Shown here: in pieces, positions 42,463 to 52,004 of the stretch
Layout of the letters: each line of letters starts with the position of its first letter
How positions within the stretch are numbered: the first letter of the stretch is position 1
DNA from: Epiperipatus broadwayi
Taxonomy: Eukaryota; Onychophora; Udeonychophora; Euonychophora; Peripatidae
DNA length: 64,000 nucleotides
Direction of reading: 5' to 3'
Assembly: GCA_028023455.1 (NCBI GenBank)
Contig: JAQFVV010013087.1
Span: 62,001 to 126,000, forward strand
Position numbers and translations under genes: made by a program
Notes under the pieces: model-generated
What the model saw: only the letters and a program-made list of their open reading frames with translations
The model's database searches: none
What the model was told of the DNA's origin: nothing

Positions 42463-45400
42463 AACCCTCTAAAGTGTGGTCAACTACATAATATCACCAA
42501 AAAATCAGTGCACTGAGAATCGTTACCTCGATCACTAATCAATTCCCGCTACACATTGTCAGCTATTAAGAGCTGTATCCAAAAGCATATTATGCTATTT
42601 ATTTTATGCACCAAGGACCACAACCAACATCTGGAGCAACTTACCACAGACCAAACCAATGATCTAACATAAACTTTTATGATTTAATTTGATCGCAGCC
42701 AGGGTGTACCGCGAAGACCTATCATAGTAGTGTGATAAAATACATTAAACAAATTATAAGTGCAATGTGATTATGTTACAAACCTTAATTTGCGATTTTT
42801 ATTGTATGAGACCCGATGGCCGACCATGTACAAGATGGCATAATTTGTGGAAATACATAATATTATGAAATTTTAAACCATCTATATGATTTCTAATACA
42901 AAATTCTAGTCCAGGTAAAGCTTTGCAATAAATAAACATAAATACTTGGGTTCTTTTTTATAGTTTACTATACCACTGAGACTCTTTTTATACTGACAAA
43001 TGACAATTTAAAATGTTAAGTAAATATTTTCAATCATATCATTATTTGGTAAATCTGTTTACAAGTCTAATAATTAATTTATATTGCATACTAGAATCAA
43101 CTACTCAAAGCCAAAATGATGGAAAAGGTAAATGGGATTTTATTGTACCTCACTCCTCATAAACTACCAAAGACGAAAAGCATCCAAATGTTTTCTCAAA
43201 ATATTACTAAACTTTTATATCATGTTGACAATAGTATGTGCTTCAATGTATGCTCTATCCAAGGTTTATGATTTCTGATTTTAAGAATGACACATAGCAA
43301 CGGCACAGTAAGTTTAATTATAAATCAACGTTTATTTACAAATTTATGAATAATAAATAATTAATTCCAATGTTATAATGAAAAAACTTAAATAAACAAA
43401 TAAAATAAATAAATTATAATTCCATCGACTTTCTTCACTAACATATCATAGGTACAGTTTTTAAAAACCTAATCATACCTTATTTCAATTTGATATAATG
43501 AATCCTGAGCAAATTATAATAAATTCAACATCAACTCATGAATTATTTAACATCATTTCCAGATACCATAAATCCATACCGTAAAATTAGAATAATATAA
43601 TAAATAATATTATATCTGTAGGATTTAGCTATAATGCAATCATTAAATAAAATGAAAATTTAAACTTACACTTCGGTAAATAATAATCAACCAACAGTTA
43701 ATTATTATGAAGTAACTTGAATAGAATGTCCTACTACAATTTGATGATCTAACTTGTAAATTATACTTACAAATGGAAGAAGATGATTTAGCAGATTAAC
43801 TAAAATACTTTGCCCAACTTATATCTATGAAGTAAAACATATTCCTGTGGATGCGTTCATCTACACATAGGAATTAAATAATACTAAACGCTTAGTGGAT
43901 TGATACACCACCATAAAGTAATACGTATAATTACACAATTCCGCGGATTAACCACCAGCGCTGGAATGAATGTAAAATACAAAAAATGGCAATTAAATAA
44001 TCTGCGGATTAACCACCAGCACAGATTAATGCCTTTCAACATTAAAAAACAACATTACTATTTACCTCATATTAAAATGCAAAATCATCCTCCTCAGTTA
44101 CTCTGATCATTCGGAAAACACTAACACTTTAGCAAATGTGGGTTCTTGCATAATAAAATGTTACACTAATCAGGACAACTAATGTACTAACTTATCTTGC
44201 TTAAAATAAAACATGTGTAATGCAATATAAGTAATATTAGCATAGGAATATAAATCTGGAAAGACTTACAAAATACCTCACAAAGATTGATACATCTCAT
44301 GAATTCATTTAGTACCTTTCAAGCCTTTTCGCAAGCGCTATTCTCTTGAATAAATATTTTATTCAACCCCTATTAATTTAAACTTAATAAAATATAACTT
44401 ATGAACTTCACATGCAAGTTCATATAACGATAAAATTTAAGTAATGAATTATTCATCAAATACATAAAATCTAAGAGGTGTGTGTGTGTGATATAAATTA
44501 AATGTATAGCATTTTAAAGTTCAATATATGAATTTTAGCAGGTGTGTGTGTCCCAAATTAGATTGTAGAGCACTTTATAACTATAAATATGATCCGTGAA
44601 ATCCATGTACGATGCGTCGAACAATAAATGTACGAAGTAATAGCTACAATTATAATTGAATTCCATACATGCAATTTTATCCATTTGTGTTAGTTATTAT
44701 AATCACTATTAGATTAACGATTTTACATGGCTCCATAAATAAGAAACAATTTCAAAACATGACAAGCAGAATTTAAATGAAAATGTTTTTCAAAAGTTAT
44801 TAATTTCTACATTTCTCTATTAAAATGTTCCAAGTTTATCACATCCATGCTAATATTTATTTATCCACGCTTAAATCTAGGAATAATAACTACAGCAATT
44901 AATTCAATCATTTCAAACTGACGATAAAATTAGAAAAAAGCTTTGATAATTTATTTGAAGACTGTTTATTATCCAAATGGCAAACAAATTAACTAGCAAA
45001 TATATTACTGGCATTATAAAGTTAAATATCAATCAATACTATATTTTTATTAGAATTAGAAACGAAAATATTTAACTATGTTGATAACTTTAACATTTTA
45101 CTTTAATTTAAACTTCTTCTTTTTTAAAAAGCAAATTTTCATATTTATAAAACTTCTGTAATTAAAATACTTATTTAATTTTTCCAAATTGTAGAACAAT
45201 AAACATTTTAACACATATCAAATTCTTGCAATTAATTCTTTTAAACTGGGAAGCTCCGACATTTCAAATGTAATATTTGGAAATTATTACCGGTGATTTG
45301 ATCCACTTGGCCAGCCGACTTGAACAGACTTTTAAATTTAGCAATTCATCTTATAATTAAATACCACGATATTATTTTTACGTTTATAGAAAATTTGTGG

Positions 45401-45903
45401 TAATCTGTTTACTTGTTAACTATTTTAAAATAAGCTTATCAAATTTACACCATTTGCCTTCTTACCATTTTCTTTTCTTTCTCTCTCCCTCCAAAAGCAA
45501 ACTAACAGACGATCTGCTCTTAAATTCGCGCTTTTTTCTTTTTTTACATTGAGACGCTTACGTAATTACTGTATTTATTTTTAATAATTTATTTTAATTG
45601 AACAAATGGTTTTGTTAATTCAAATGAAATAATTTTTAAGATCATTTTAAACAAATAAAACAAAATATTATATTTTAATACTATTTTACCAAATTAAATG
45701 TGTTGTTAAAATTTTTTAAAAGTTAAACATTTTGATATGAATTAGTATATGGAACGAATCAAATTTAAGTTTATTAAAATAATAAAAGAGAGTAATCTGT
45801 TCAAAGCGAAAATCAAGCCAATCAAATCACCAAAGAAGACAGAGAAATTTTTTAATAATAGTTACATCAATTATTATATTTTATGCTAAAATATATGGTT
45901 ACA
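42460..45903 (-). repeat. 3' LTR of Gypsy element (3444 bp)
   Basis: Bounded by TGTAACC and GGTTACA (plus-strand reading) and aligned over its whole length with 52005-55432. Unusually long for a Gypsy LTR. Contains two GGATTAACCACCAGC phrases 69 bp apart (43943 and 44012) and GT microsatellites that differ in length between the LTRs. The small open frame at 43900 is shared by both LTRs but has no coding features. Confidence 0.93.
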
Positions 45904-45910
45904 GATTACA

Positions 45911-45916
45911 CCCCCT
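45911..45916 (-). promoter_or_regulatory. Polypurine tract candidate
   Basis: On the minus strand AGGGGG is followed by TGTAATC and then by the LTR start TGTAACC. The tract would prime plus-strand DNA synthesis. The 7-base TGTAATC between it and the LTR looks like an imperfect duplicate of the LTR's own first bases, so the exact boundary is uncertain. Confidence 0.6.
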
Positions 45917-46056
45917 ATGGAAAAAAATTATCTTTCTTCAGAATTCCATTTCATCAAACCCTACTAAGGTACATCATAAGTCACTATTTTTATTATCCTA
46001 TCTACAATTTATCATCAATCTGAATATGGTATAACATTTACACGATATAAATCCGC

Positions 46057-47133
46057 CTAATTTATTGAAGGTACAGATTTTAAACTACGTGCATTGTAGG
46101 TGCCTCGGATTCCTTCAGGGGTTGAGAGCATAAATGCATTCTCTCCCACCTGGCTTTCAATCATGAAAGGTCCATTATATAAGCTTAAAAATTTTCTAAA
46201 TTCGTTTTTCTTTAAGTTGCTAACATGAGGAGTACGGACAAATACAAAATCTCCGACCTTAAAAGGAGGTGGTTTACCTTTATCCTGTTTAGAGTGCTTT
46301 TGGTCCATTTTTCTTAAATTCCGTCTGGCTTTTTCTATATCAAGATTACTATTTATTTCTTCTAAAATGATGGGCAAAGGAGTTTTAATTAGTAATGGCT
46401 CCTGTATTCCAAATTGAAGCCTAATAGGAGCAAATTTTGTGGATTCATTCATGGTAATGTTTATGTAATTGATAACTTCAGGCAACTTCTTTACCCACAA
46501 CCGATGATTATCCTTCACATAGACACGAAATAGCCTACTCAATTCCCTCATCACCCTTTCACATGGGTTGGATTGCGGATTTCTGCTAGAACTCATAATA
46601 TGTCGGATATTCTGTTTTCTAATCCACTTTCTCCATGTGCTGGAAATAAAAGCAGTAGCATGATCCATAAGAATAGACATAGGTTTTCCCACCAAAGGAA
46701 ATTGACTATTACTAAGACTTTTAATGACATTTTTTGCATCAGTCTTAGGAACCGGATATGCACATACATATTTAGTAAATAAATCATAGGTAACTAGGAT
46801 GAATTTTTGTTTATTAAAGGGTGGAAGAGGTCCATAGAAGTCCAATGATAATATCTCATTAGGTTCCCTTGGAAGAATAGGTTGAAGTACCCCAGCATAT
46901 GATTTTCCAGAATGTTTTGACTTCAGACAAATCTCACAGTGTCTTAACTGACTTACAATTGATGTATACATGTTTGACCAATAAAAATACTTTTTCAATA
47001 TGTGCTCTAATTTTGGTGAGCCATAATGACCATATTTGTAATGAACATAAGAGATTAGCCGATTAGTCATAGACCTAGGTATCACTACCTTCCACGAGCT
47101 ATCATTGTTAGGTATAGTCTGATACATCAACAT
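46057..47133 (-). CDS. Gypsy integrase
   Basis: 358 codons. The order is an N-terminal His/Cys zinc-binding region (HYKYGH ... HCEICLKS, about residues 31-72), the catalytic core with the D,D,E triad (LDFYGPL, MDHATAF, NPCERV) and a C-terminal module (VGDFVFVR ... GPFMIES, the GPF of the GPY/F type). It inserts the element's DNA copy into the chromosome and here probably favoured TA repeats. It is in the same frame as the RT-RNase H block but separated from it by one TGA (47164-47166), so it would need readthrough or is a broken part of pol. The first Met is arbitrary, because the domain starts upstream in the same frame. Confidence 0.9.
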   Translation of the reverse strand: MLMYQTIPNNDSSWKVVIPRSMTNRLISYVHYKYGHYGSPKLEHILKKYFYWSNMYTSIVSQLRHCEICLKSKHSGKSYAGVLQPILPREPNEILSLDFYGPLPPFNKQKFILVTYDLFTKYVCAYPVPKTDAKNVIKSLSNSQFPLVGKPMSILMDHATAFISSTWRKWIRKQNIRHIMSSSRNPQSNPCERVMRELSRLFRVYVKDNHRLWVKKLPEVINYINITMNESTKFAPIRLQFGIQEPLLIKTPLPIILEEINSNLDIEKARRNLRKMDQKHSKQDKGKPPPFKVGDFVFVRTPHVSNLKKNEFRKFLSLYNGPFMIESQVGENAFMLSTPEGIRGTYNARSLKSVPSIN

Positions 47134-47163
47134 ACCCTGATATAATTTGTATCTACTTTTAAT

Positions 47164-48879
47164 TCAGGTAATATTCCTATTCTGGCTTCTGGGTACAATA
47201 GGATCAGATAGTAATTTAATTATTCTTCCAAATTTCACATCTTGAGACTGTTCTACTGCAAGGTTCTTATAATCACCTTCAATAGCTTCATCTGTAACCA
47301 ACTCAATATTTGTAATTACAATATTGTGATGGTTGGGATGAAAAGACAATGAATCTACAGGGTTACGGCTCAAAGCATCTGCTATGACATTTTTACCTCC
47401 CTCATAATATTGAATTTTGTATTGAAATTGTTGGTGATAAAGACTCCATCTTACCAACCTTTCATTGTTTAAGTAACTTTTATTAAGGAACTCTAAGCTC
47501 CTATGATCACTTAAAACCACAACCTCTGATCCCAGCAAAAATTGACAGAGTTTCTGGAAATCCCAGACTACTGCTAAGGCTTCCTTTTCAGTAACAGAGT
47601 AATTTAGTTCAGGCCCCTTTAGACGCCTGCTCAAAAAGTACAAGATTTGAGGTTTCTGAAAATCATCTAATTGGTAGAGAACTACTCCTAATCCAAAATT
47701 ACTGCTGTCAGTCTGTAAGTAAAATATCTTGCCAAAATCTGGATAAGCCAAAATGACCTTTTTTAGGAATGTAGCCTTTATCTTATTAAATTCTAATGTA
47801 TGCTCATTGTTCCACTTCCATTTCACATTTCCTTTTAATAATAATGACAGTGACATGGTATCATTGGAAAAATCTTGGTAAAATTTGTGATAATAGTTAC
47901 ACAAGCCTAGGAATGATTTAAGCTGTTTTTTAGTTTTAGGGATAGGAAAATTTTGAATGGCTGTCACTTTATCTGGATGGGGTTTATTTCCCTGATCACT
48001 GACCAGATGCCCCAGAAAAGTGATTTCAGTGGCTGCCAATGTACATTTTTCCAGATTAATTTTTATATTATTAGTGTGACATTCAAAAAAGAATAAACCC
48101 AAATCATTTAAATGTTCATAGATGTCTACAGACGCAATAACGATATCATCTACATACATAATTATTTTCTTCTTTAATTGAGTGGAAAAAATTCTATCCA
48201 AACACCTAATAAGTCCTGCTCCACTGTTAATTAAACCAAAAGGCATCCTTTCAAAAACATAGGATTGACCTTCAAAACGGAAAGCAGTGTACTTTTGGTC
48301 ATCAGTATGCAATGGAATTTGCCAGTAACTGGCCGTCAAGTCAAAAGTTGAAAAAATATATTTGCCCTTGAATTTGATCAAAAGTTCATGAATAGGTGGA
48401 GGCACATCGCGTTCTGGAATGGTTAATTGGTTAAGCACACGTGCATCTAGGCACACCCGAACTGATCCATTTCTTTTTCTTACAATCACAAGAGGATTGA
48501 CATAGGCTGATGGGCTTTTCTTGACAATATGCCATTCAATCATTTTATTGATTTGCTGCTGTACCTCTTCCTGGTATTGGTATGGAATGGGGTATGATCG
48601 CTGCTGGAATGGTGCTTCATTCCTGAGTTTGATTCGATGGACATATCCTCCAATAATGCCTGGTATCTTTGAAAATATATCCTTATACTGGATCATCAAT
48701 TGATGTAATTGTTCTTTATAATCAATATCCAAAATGTTAGAATCATCTAATTTAATTTTTATGTTCAATTTAACTGATGTATCGTGTATGACCATTAACT
48801 GATTCAATTGAACATCTATATTATCATAAAAAATGACAAGAATCATTATTAAAGGTAAAAAGTTTGTTTTTAAAATCAA
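47164..48879 (-). CDS. Gypsy reverse transcriptase and RNase H
   Basis: 571 codons. RT motifs in order: LVIVRKRNGSVRVCLDARVL (about 130), STFDLTASYWQIPL with the first catalytic Asp (about 177), PFGLINSGAG (about 213), and IIMYVDDIVIAS with the catalytic pair (about 238). RNase H follows: YLQTDSSNFGLGVVL, TEKEALAVVW, SDHRSLEFL and NVIADALSRNP, with the Asp/Glu/Asp residues in place. It copies the element's RNA and removes the template. Its N-terminal part overlaps the end of the protease frame (48824-48879) one base out of step. It ends at TGA, with the integrase following in frame. Confidence 0.93.
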   Translation of the reverse strand: MILKTNFLPLIMILVIFYDNIDVQLNQLMVIHDTSVKLNIKIKLDDSNILDIDYKEQLHQLMIQYKDIFSKIPGIIGGYVHRIKLRNEAPFQQRSYPIPYQYQEEVQQQINKMIEWHIVKKSPSAYVNPLVIVRKRNGSVRVCLDARVLNQLTIPERDVPPPIHELLIKFKGKYIFSTFDLTASYWQIPLHTDDQKYTAFRFEGQSYVFERMPFGLINSGAGLIRCLDRIFSTQLKKKIIMYVDDIVIASVDIYEHLNDLGLFFFECHTNNIKINLEKCTLAATEITFLGHLVSDQGNKPHPDKVTAIQNFPIPKTKKQLKSFLGLCNYYHKFYQDFSNDTMSLSLLLKGNVKWKWNNEHTLEFNKIKATFLKKVILAYPDFGKIFYLQTDSSNFGLGVVLYQLDDFQKPQILYFLSRRLKGPELNYSVTEKEALAVVWDFQKLCQFLLGSEVVVLSDHRSLEFLNKSYLNNERLVRWSLYHQQFQYKIQYYEGGKNVIADALSRNPVDSLSFHPNHHNIVITNIELVTDEAIEGDYKNLAVEQSQDVKFGRIIKLLSDPIVPRSQNRNIT

Positions 48880-49315
48880 TATTGCATTTATTTAAACTCA
48901 TGAAGTCAGAACCAATGATAACTTCATGAATAAGATTAGGCATTATTAGGAAAACATGTCCAAATTCAGATTCACCAATTTTTACGTTAAACCAGGTTTG
49001 CTTCTTCATAAGTTTTGCTTTTCTCCCATTTGCAAGTGTAACCTGAATTGGTTTTACAGGAAGCAAAGGTACAGATTTATTTGCATCCACAATTTTATCA
49101 TAAACAATCGAGGACAATATTGATGCCTGACTTCCAGAGTCTATCAAAGCATTAACAAGAACACCTTCAATATAAATTTTGACAATAGGAAAACTATATA
49201 ATATAGGAGGTTCCACAACCTCATAAGGCTCTAACAGATCAATATTAAGGTCTATACTATTTACATATGCTTCTTTATTGTCTATATGGTTCCTCCCCAA
49301 GTTAGCAACAGGCAC
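48824..49315 (-). CDS. Gypsy aspartic protease
   Basis: The central motif ALIDSGSQASIL carries the catalytic Asp of retroviral-type proteases, and EVIIGSDFM about 80 residues later is the second hallmark (hydrophobic-G-S/R-D). It would process the Gag and Pol polyproteins. There is no ATG start: the frame opens right after the gag stop in the -1 frame, so it is expected to be made as a Gag-Pro fusion. Its end overlaps the RT frame, which lies in +1 relative to it across a run of six T, so either a frameshift event or a one-base insertion separates protease from RT. Confidence 0.85.
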   Translation of the reverse strand: MPVANLGRNHIDNKEAYVNSIDLNIDLLEPYEVVEPPILYSFPIVKIYIEGVLVNALIDSGSQASILSSIVYDKIVDANKSVPLLPVKPIQVTLANGRKAKLMKKQTWFNVKIGESEFGHVFLIMPNLIHEVIIGSDFMSLNKCNIDFKNKLFTFNNDSCHFL

Positions 49316-49347
49316 CCACAGTGAGGAACTTTTCCATGAGGCCCCTT

Positions 49348-50037
49348 CTAGTTTAATGCACTACTTTTAACATTCGTCTTAATATCCTTTGTGTGAAGTG
49401 GTTTAATTCCACTAACAGAAGGTTGATTTCTATCTTGGGTCTTATTAATTAGACTAGGTTGACCATTAACTCTATGATAAAATTTTGGTCGTTTATAACT
49501 ACGACTCCTACTCTGGTATCTGTTATCACGATAAGGACTTCTTATGGGAGCAACATTAACATTAGCAATGGAACAGTTATGAGAAGTTCTAGCATCCTTT
49601 CCACCTCTATATCTGTTTTCCAGGTCACATTCACTTGTCTCTAGTGCATCTAAGATCTCTGACACCTCATCAATTGTATACTTATCCGCGGCAATCAAAA
49701 CTTGTTCAATCTGTCGACGTAAGTTATGTCTTAAGATCCTGACTATATGATGCTCAGATAATGGAAAAGCAGTTAAAGTTTTAAGTTTGACCATCTGTCC
49801 ACGAAAAAATTGAGTATAGCTACCTTTATTAGCATTGTACTTTTCTCGAGTAATTTGATAAGGCATGTTGTCCTGACGATCTTCACCCCAGAAACTTAAC
49901 ATTATTAAATGTTTAAAATTTCCATATGTTTGAGGACAATCAAACAAAGACTGCCACCAATCTTTTGCAGCAGCATAAAGATGGTTGCTGGAGATAGCCA
50001 GTTTTTCTCTTTCTGAAAATGCACACAAAGTAAACAA
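49348..50037 (-). CDS. Gypsy Gag, C-terminal part (capsid/nucleocapsid-like)
   Basis: 229 codons. Residues 10-120 (AAAKDWWQSLF ... YTQFFRGQMVKLKTL ... ILRHNLRRQIEQVLI) are the capsid-type fold of Ty3/Gypsy Gag. The tail is Arg/Ser/Tyr rich (RSPYRDNRYQSRSRSYKRP), a basic nucleic-acid-binding region without a CCHC zinc knuckle. The frame is open upstream of its first Met and continues the sense of the 460-codon frame at 50061-51443 after a one-base frame change near 50065, so the two are parts of one gag. It ends at TAG 49348-49350, next to a candidate -1 frameshift site. Confidence 0.8.
   Translation of the reverse strand: MFTLCAFSEREKLAISSNHLYAAAKDWWQSLFDCPQTYGNFKHLIMLSFWGEDRQDNMPYQITREKYNANKGSYTQFFRGQMVKLKTLTAFPLSEHHIVRILRHNLRRQIEQVLIAADKYTIDEVSEILDALETSECDLENRYRGGKDARTSHNCSIANVNVAPIRSPYRDNRYQSRSRSYKRPKFYHRVNGQPSLINKTQDRNQPSVSGIKPLHTKDIKTNVKSSALN
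49351..49357 (-). promoter_or_regulatory. Candidate -1 frameshift site at end of gag
   Basis: On the minus strand the last gag codons read GCA TTA AAC TAG. The protease frame (-1) is open only from the codon overlapping this point, because it has a stop a few codons upstream. The heptamer A-TTA-AAC resembles slippery heptamers: the A-site AAC can re-pair as AAA, but the P-site match is imperfect. The narrow overlap is the main support. Confidence 0.45.
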
Positions 50038-50060
50038 TTCCTCCAGATTTTGAAGAAATT

Positions 50061-51443
50061 CTAGAGGGTTTCCAAATACTCCCCTTTAAATGGCTTAATC
50101 TTTAGAAATTTAAGAGCTGTAGATCCACCCATAGACATATCTGTGTTCTTGACATCATTTGCCACAGATTCAATTTCTAATGGTTTTTGAACAATGGGAG
50201 TTGTGCGGATACCAGTAAAATTACCGTCCGATACAACTACTTCTTTAACAGAGGTCTCTGCCCCCTCTACATAATACTTGGTGTTTTGACCAATGAAATT
50301 ATCATTTTTTCCTTGAGCCCTTTGAATTTCTAGCATTTTTAGCTGAAGATTTTCAATCTTTGCCTCTAGTTTCTGTCCTTCTTTAAACTCATTTGATTCA
50401 TTTGGCCACTCTTGACATTTATCCCTCACTTCCTTCAACTCTTTTTGCATCATTTCTAAATCTCCACTAAATTTAGCATTAGTCTTTTTCAATTCTTTAT
50501 TTTCTATTTTAGACCTATTGATAGTTTCCTCCAAAATCTTTTTAATGCTACCCAATTCTGCTCTGCTCTCTGTTACAGATTCACTCATGGATTTAAATAT
50601 GCTTTGTTCAAAAGTTGAATGACTCTCATTCATATTCTGAAGTTTATCTTCCATTTCAGTTTTAATTTTATCAATAGATTTAGCAGATTGAGACTCTACT
50701 TCTTGAACTTTATAGTTCATTTCACTAACTATTTGTGCCAACTGACTCCTTGAGTCACCCATTGCCACATCAAGCACCTTGAATTTAGTGTCCACATTGT
50801 CCTCGTGAGTTATAAACTTATTTCCAATTTCTTCTATCTGAACTTCCAAGTGCTTTTTATAATCAAAGAAATTAGCTTTAATTTCTTCTAATTTAATATC
50901 GGACTCCCCTTTAGCTGCCTTACAACTATTTTCTAGGGATTGAAATTTTTGATTAAATTCCTCCATTGTTTTTATCCTAGCAGCTTCTATTTTTTCTTTC
51001 ACAAATTCCTGAACTTCAGCCATTTTATTCTCAAAACTATCTAACTTATCAGTCATCTCTTTTTGATAAATAGACTGTTCATTCAATTTTTCAGTCATCT
51101 CTTTTTGAGAAATAGACTGTTCATTCAATTTTTCAGTCATCTCTTTTTGAAAAATAGACTGTTCATTCAATTTTTCAGTCTGTTCATTTAATTTTTCAGT
51201 CATCTCTTTGTGAGATTCTAACATCTCTTTTTGGGAAAGAGACTGTTCATTCAATTTTTCAGACTGTTCATTCATTTTTAGAGACTGTTCATTCAATTTT
51301 TCAGTCATCTCTTTTTGGGAAAGAGATTGTTCATTCATTCCAATCTCTATGCGTTGAAGCATCAACAAAAACCGTTGTTGGAAATCAAGATCAGGAACTT
51401 CTTGGGTTGTTTCAGGATAACTAATTTCCTCAGAATCACTCAT
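50061..51443 (-). CDS. Gypsy Gag, N-terminal coiled-coil part
   Basis: 460 codons starting at an ATG (MSDSEEISYPETTQEV). Residues about 35-130 are a run of near-identical repeats built on KEMTEKLNEQS, followed to about 385 by further Glu/Lys/Leu-rich sequence with heptad spacing, predicted to be a long coiled coil. The last residues (LKFLKIKPFKGEY) lead into the capsid region of the next frame, after which a stop arises from a one-base frame change at about 50065. A coiled coil this long at the Gag N-terminus is unusual and may drive particle assembly. No zinc knuckle. Confidence 0.78.
   Translation of the reverse strand: MSDSEEISYPETTQEVPDLDFQQRFLLMLQRIEIGMNEQSLSQKEMTEKLNEQSLKMNEQSEKLNEQSLSQKEMLESHKEMTEKLNEQTEKLNEQSIFQKEMTEKLNEQSISQKEMTEKLNEQSIYQKEMTDKLDSFENKMAEVQEFVKEKIEAARIKTMEEFNQKFQSLENSCKAAKGESDIKLEEIKANFFDYKKHLEVQIEEIGNKFITHEDNVDTKFKVLDVAMGDSRSQLAQIVSEMNYKVQEVESQSAKSIDKIKTEMEDKLQNMNESHSTFEQSIFKSMSESVTESRAELGSIKKILEETINRSKIENKELKKTNAKFSGDLEMMQKELKEVRDKCQEWPNESNEFKEGQKLEAKIENLQLKMLEIQRAQGKNDNFIGQNTKYYVEGAETSVKEVVVSDGNFTGIRTTPIVQKPLEIESVANDVKNTDMSMGGSTALKFLKIKPFKGEYLETL
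51040..51340 (-). repeat. In-frame coding minisatellite in gag
   Basis: Six or more imperfect units of 48 bp and shorter (plus-strand phrase CATTCAATTTTTCAGTCATC) encode the KEMTEKLNEQS repeats. Unit lengths are multiples of three, keeping the frame open. Confidence 0.88.
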
Positions 51444-51983
51444 TTTGAGTATTTTATAACAACTATTTCAATATTTTGCGAAACCAAATTTTTACTTTCC
51501 TAAAATATGTGTTTTAATAACAATGATCAATTAAAATCTTGTTCAAGCCGACCAACCACTAAATCCTCACCACCAATAATCTATCCCAGATGGTATATAT
51601 CACATTCACACTAAAATAATCTGAACCCCCACTCTAAATATTTGCAGTATTACAACAACTACTTTATAAACCCTTGATAATTTCAACTTCTCCCAATTCA
51701 ATCATAAATATTGGTATATTTTGGAATACGATTGCTATTGTCATCAGAAATCTATATAATTAATTTGGAGAAATATATAGCAATAAAACATACAATATTT
51801 TATCACCATGATAGAGCATTTGTCACATGATAATATTGTAATCAACAATCATTTTAATTCAGTTCACACATTATCATATTGCACTCTGCAACAGTCAATT
51901 AATCAAGTCGCATGTTTATAAAGTGCTAAAAACTGTAATTGCACACTTACAATGACTGTCTAACCTCAACATATCGGGCCGAA

Positions 51984-51998
51984 CACGTTGTGGTGCCA
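51984..51998 (-). promoter_or_regulatory. Primer-binding site candidate
   Basis: Six bases inside the 5' LTR edge, the minus strand reads TGGCACCACAACGTG. It begins with TGG, complementary to the CCA end of a tRNA. The tRNA species was not identified. Confidence 0.6.
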
Positions 51999-52004
51999 AA
52001 AATT

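Noticed and set aside
43900-44106. Small frame present in both Gypsy LTRs (also 53445-53651)
   Set aside because: Shared only because the LTRs are duplicates; no domain, start context or coding bias, and the changes between copies show no amino-acid constraint.
46573-46787. Frames opposite or out of phase with the integrase (also 48521-48703, 49459-49644, 51315-51503)
   Set aside because: Shadows of the pol and gag reading frames.
51040-51340. CRISPR-like array
   Set aside because: The short regular repeats are an in-frame coding minisatellite in gag with no spacers; the DNA is eukaryotic.
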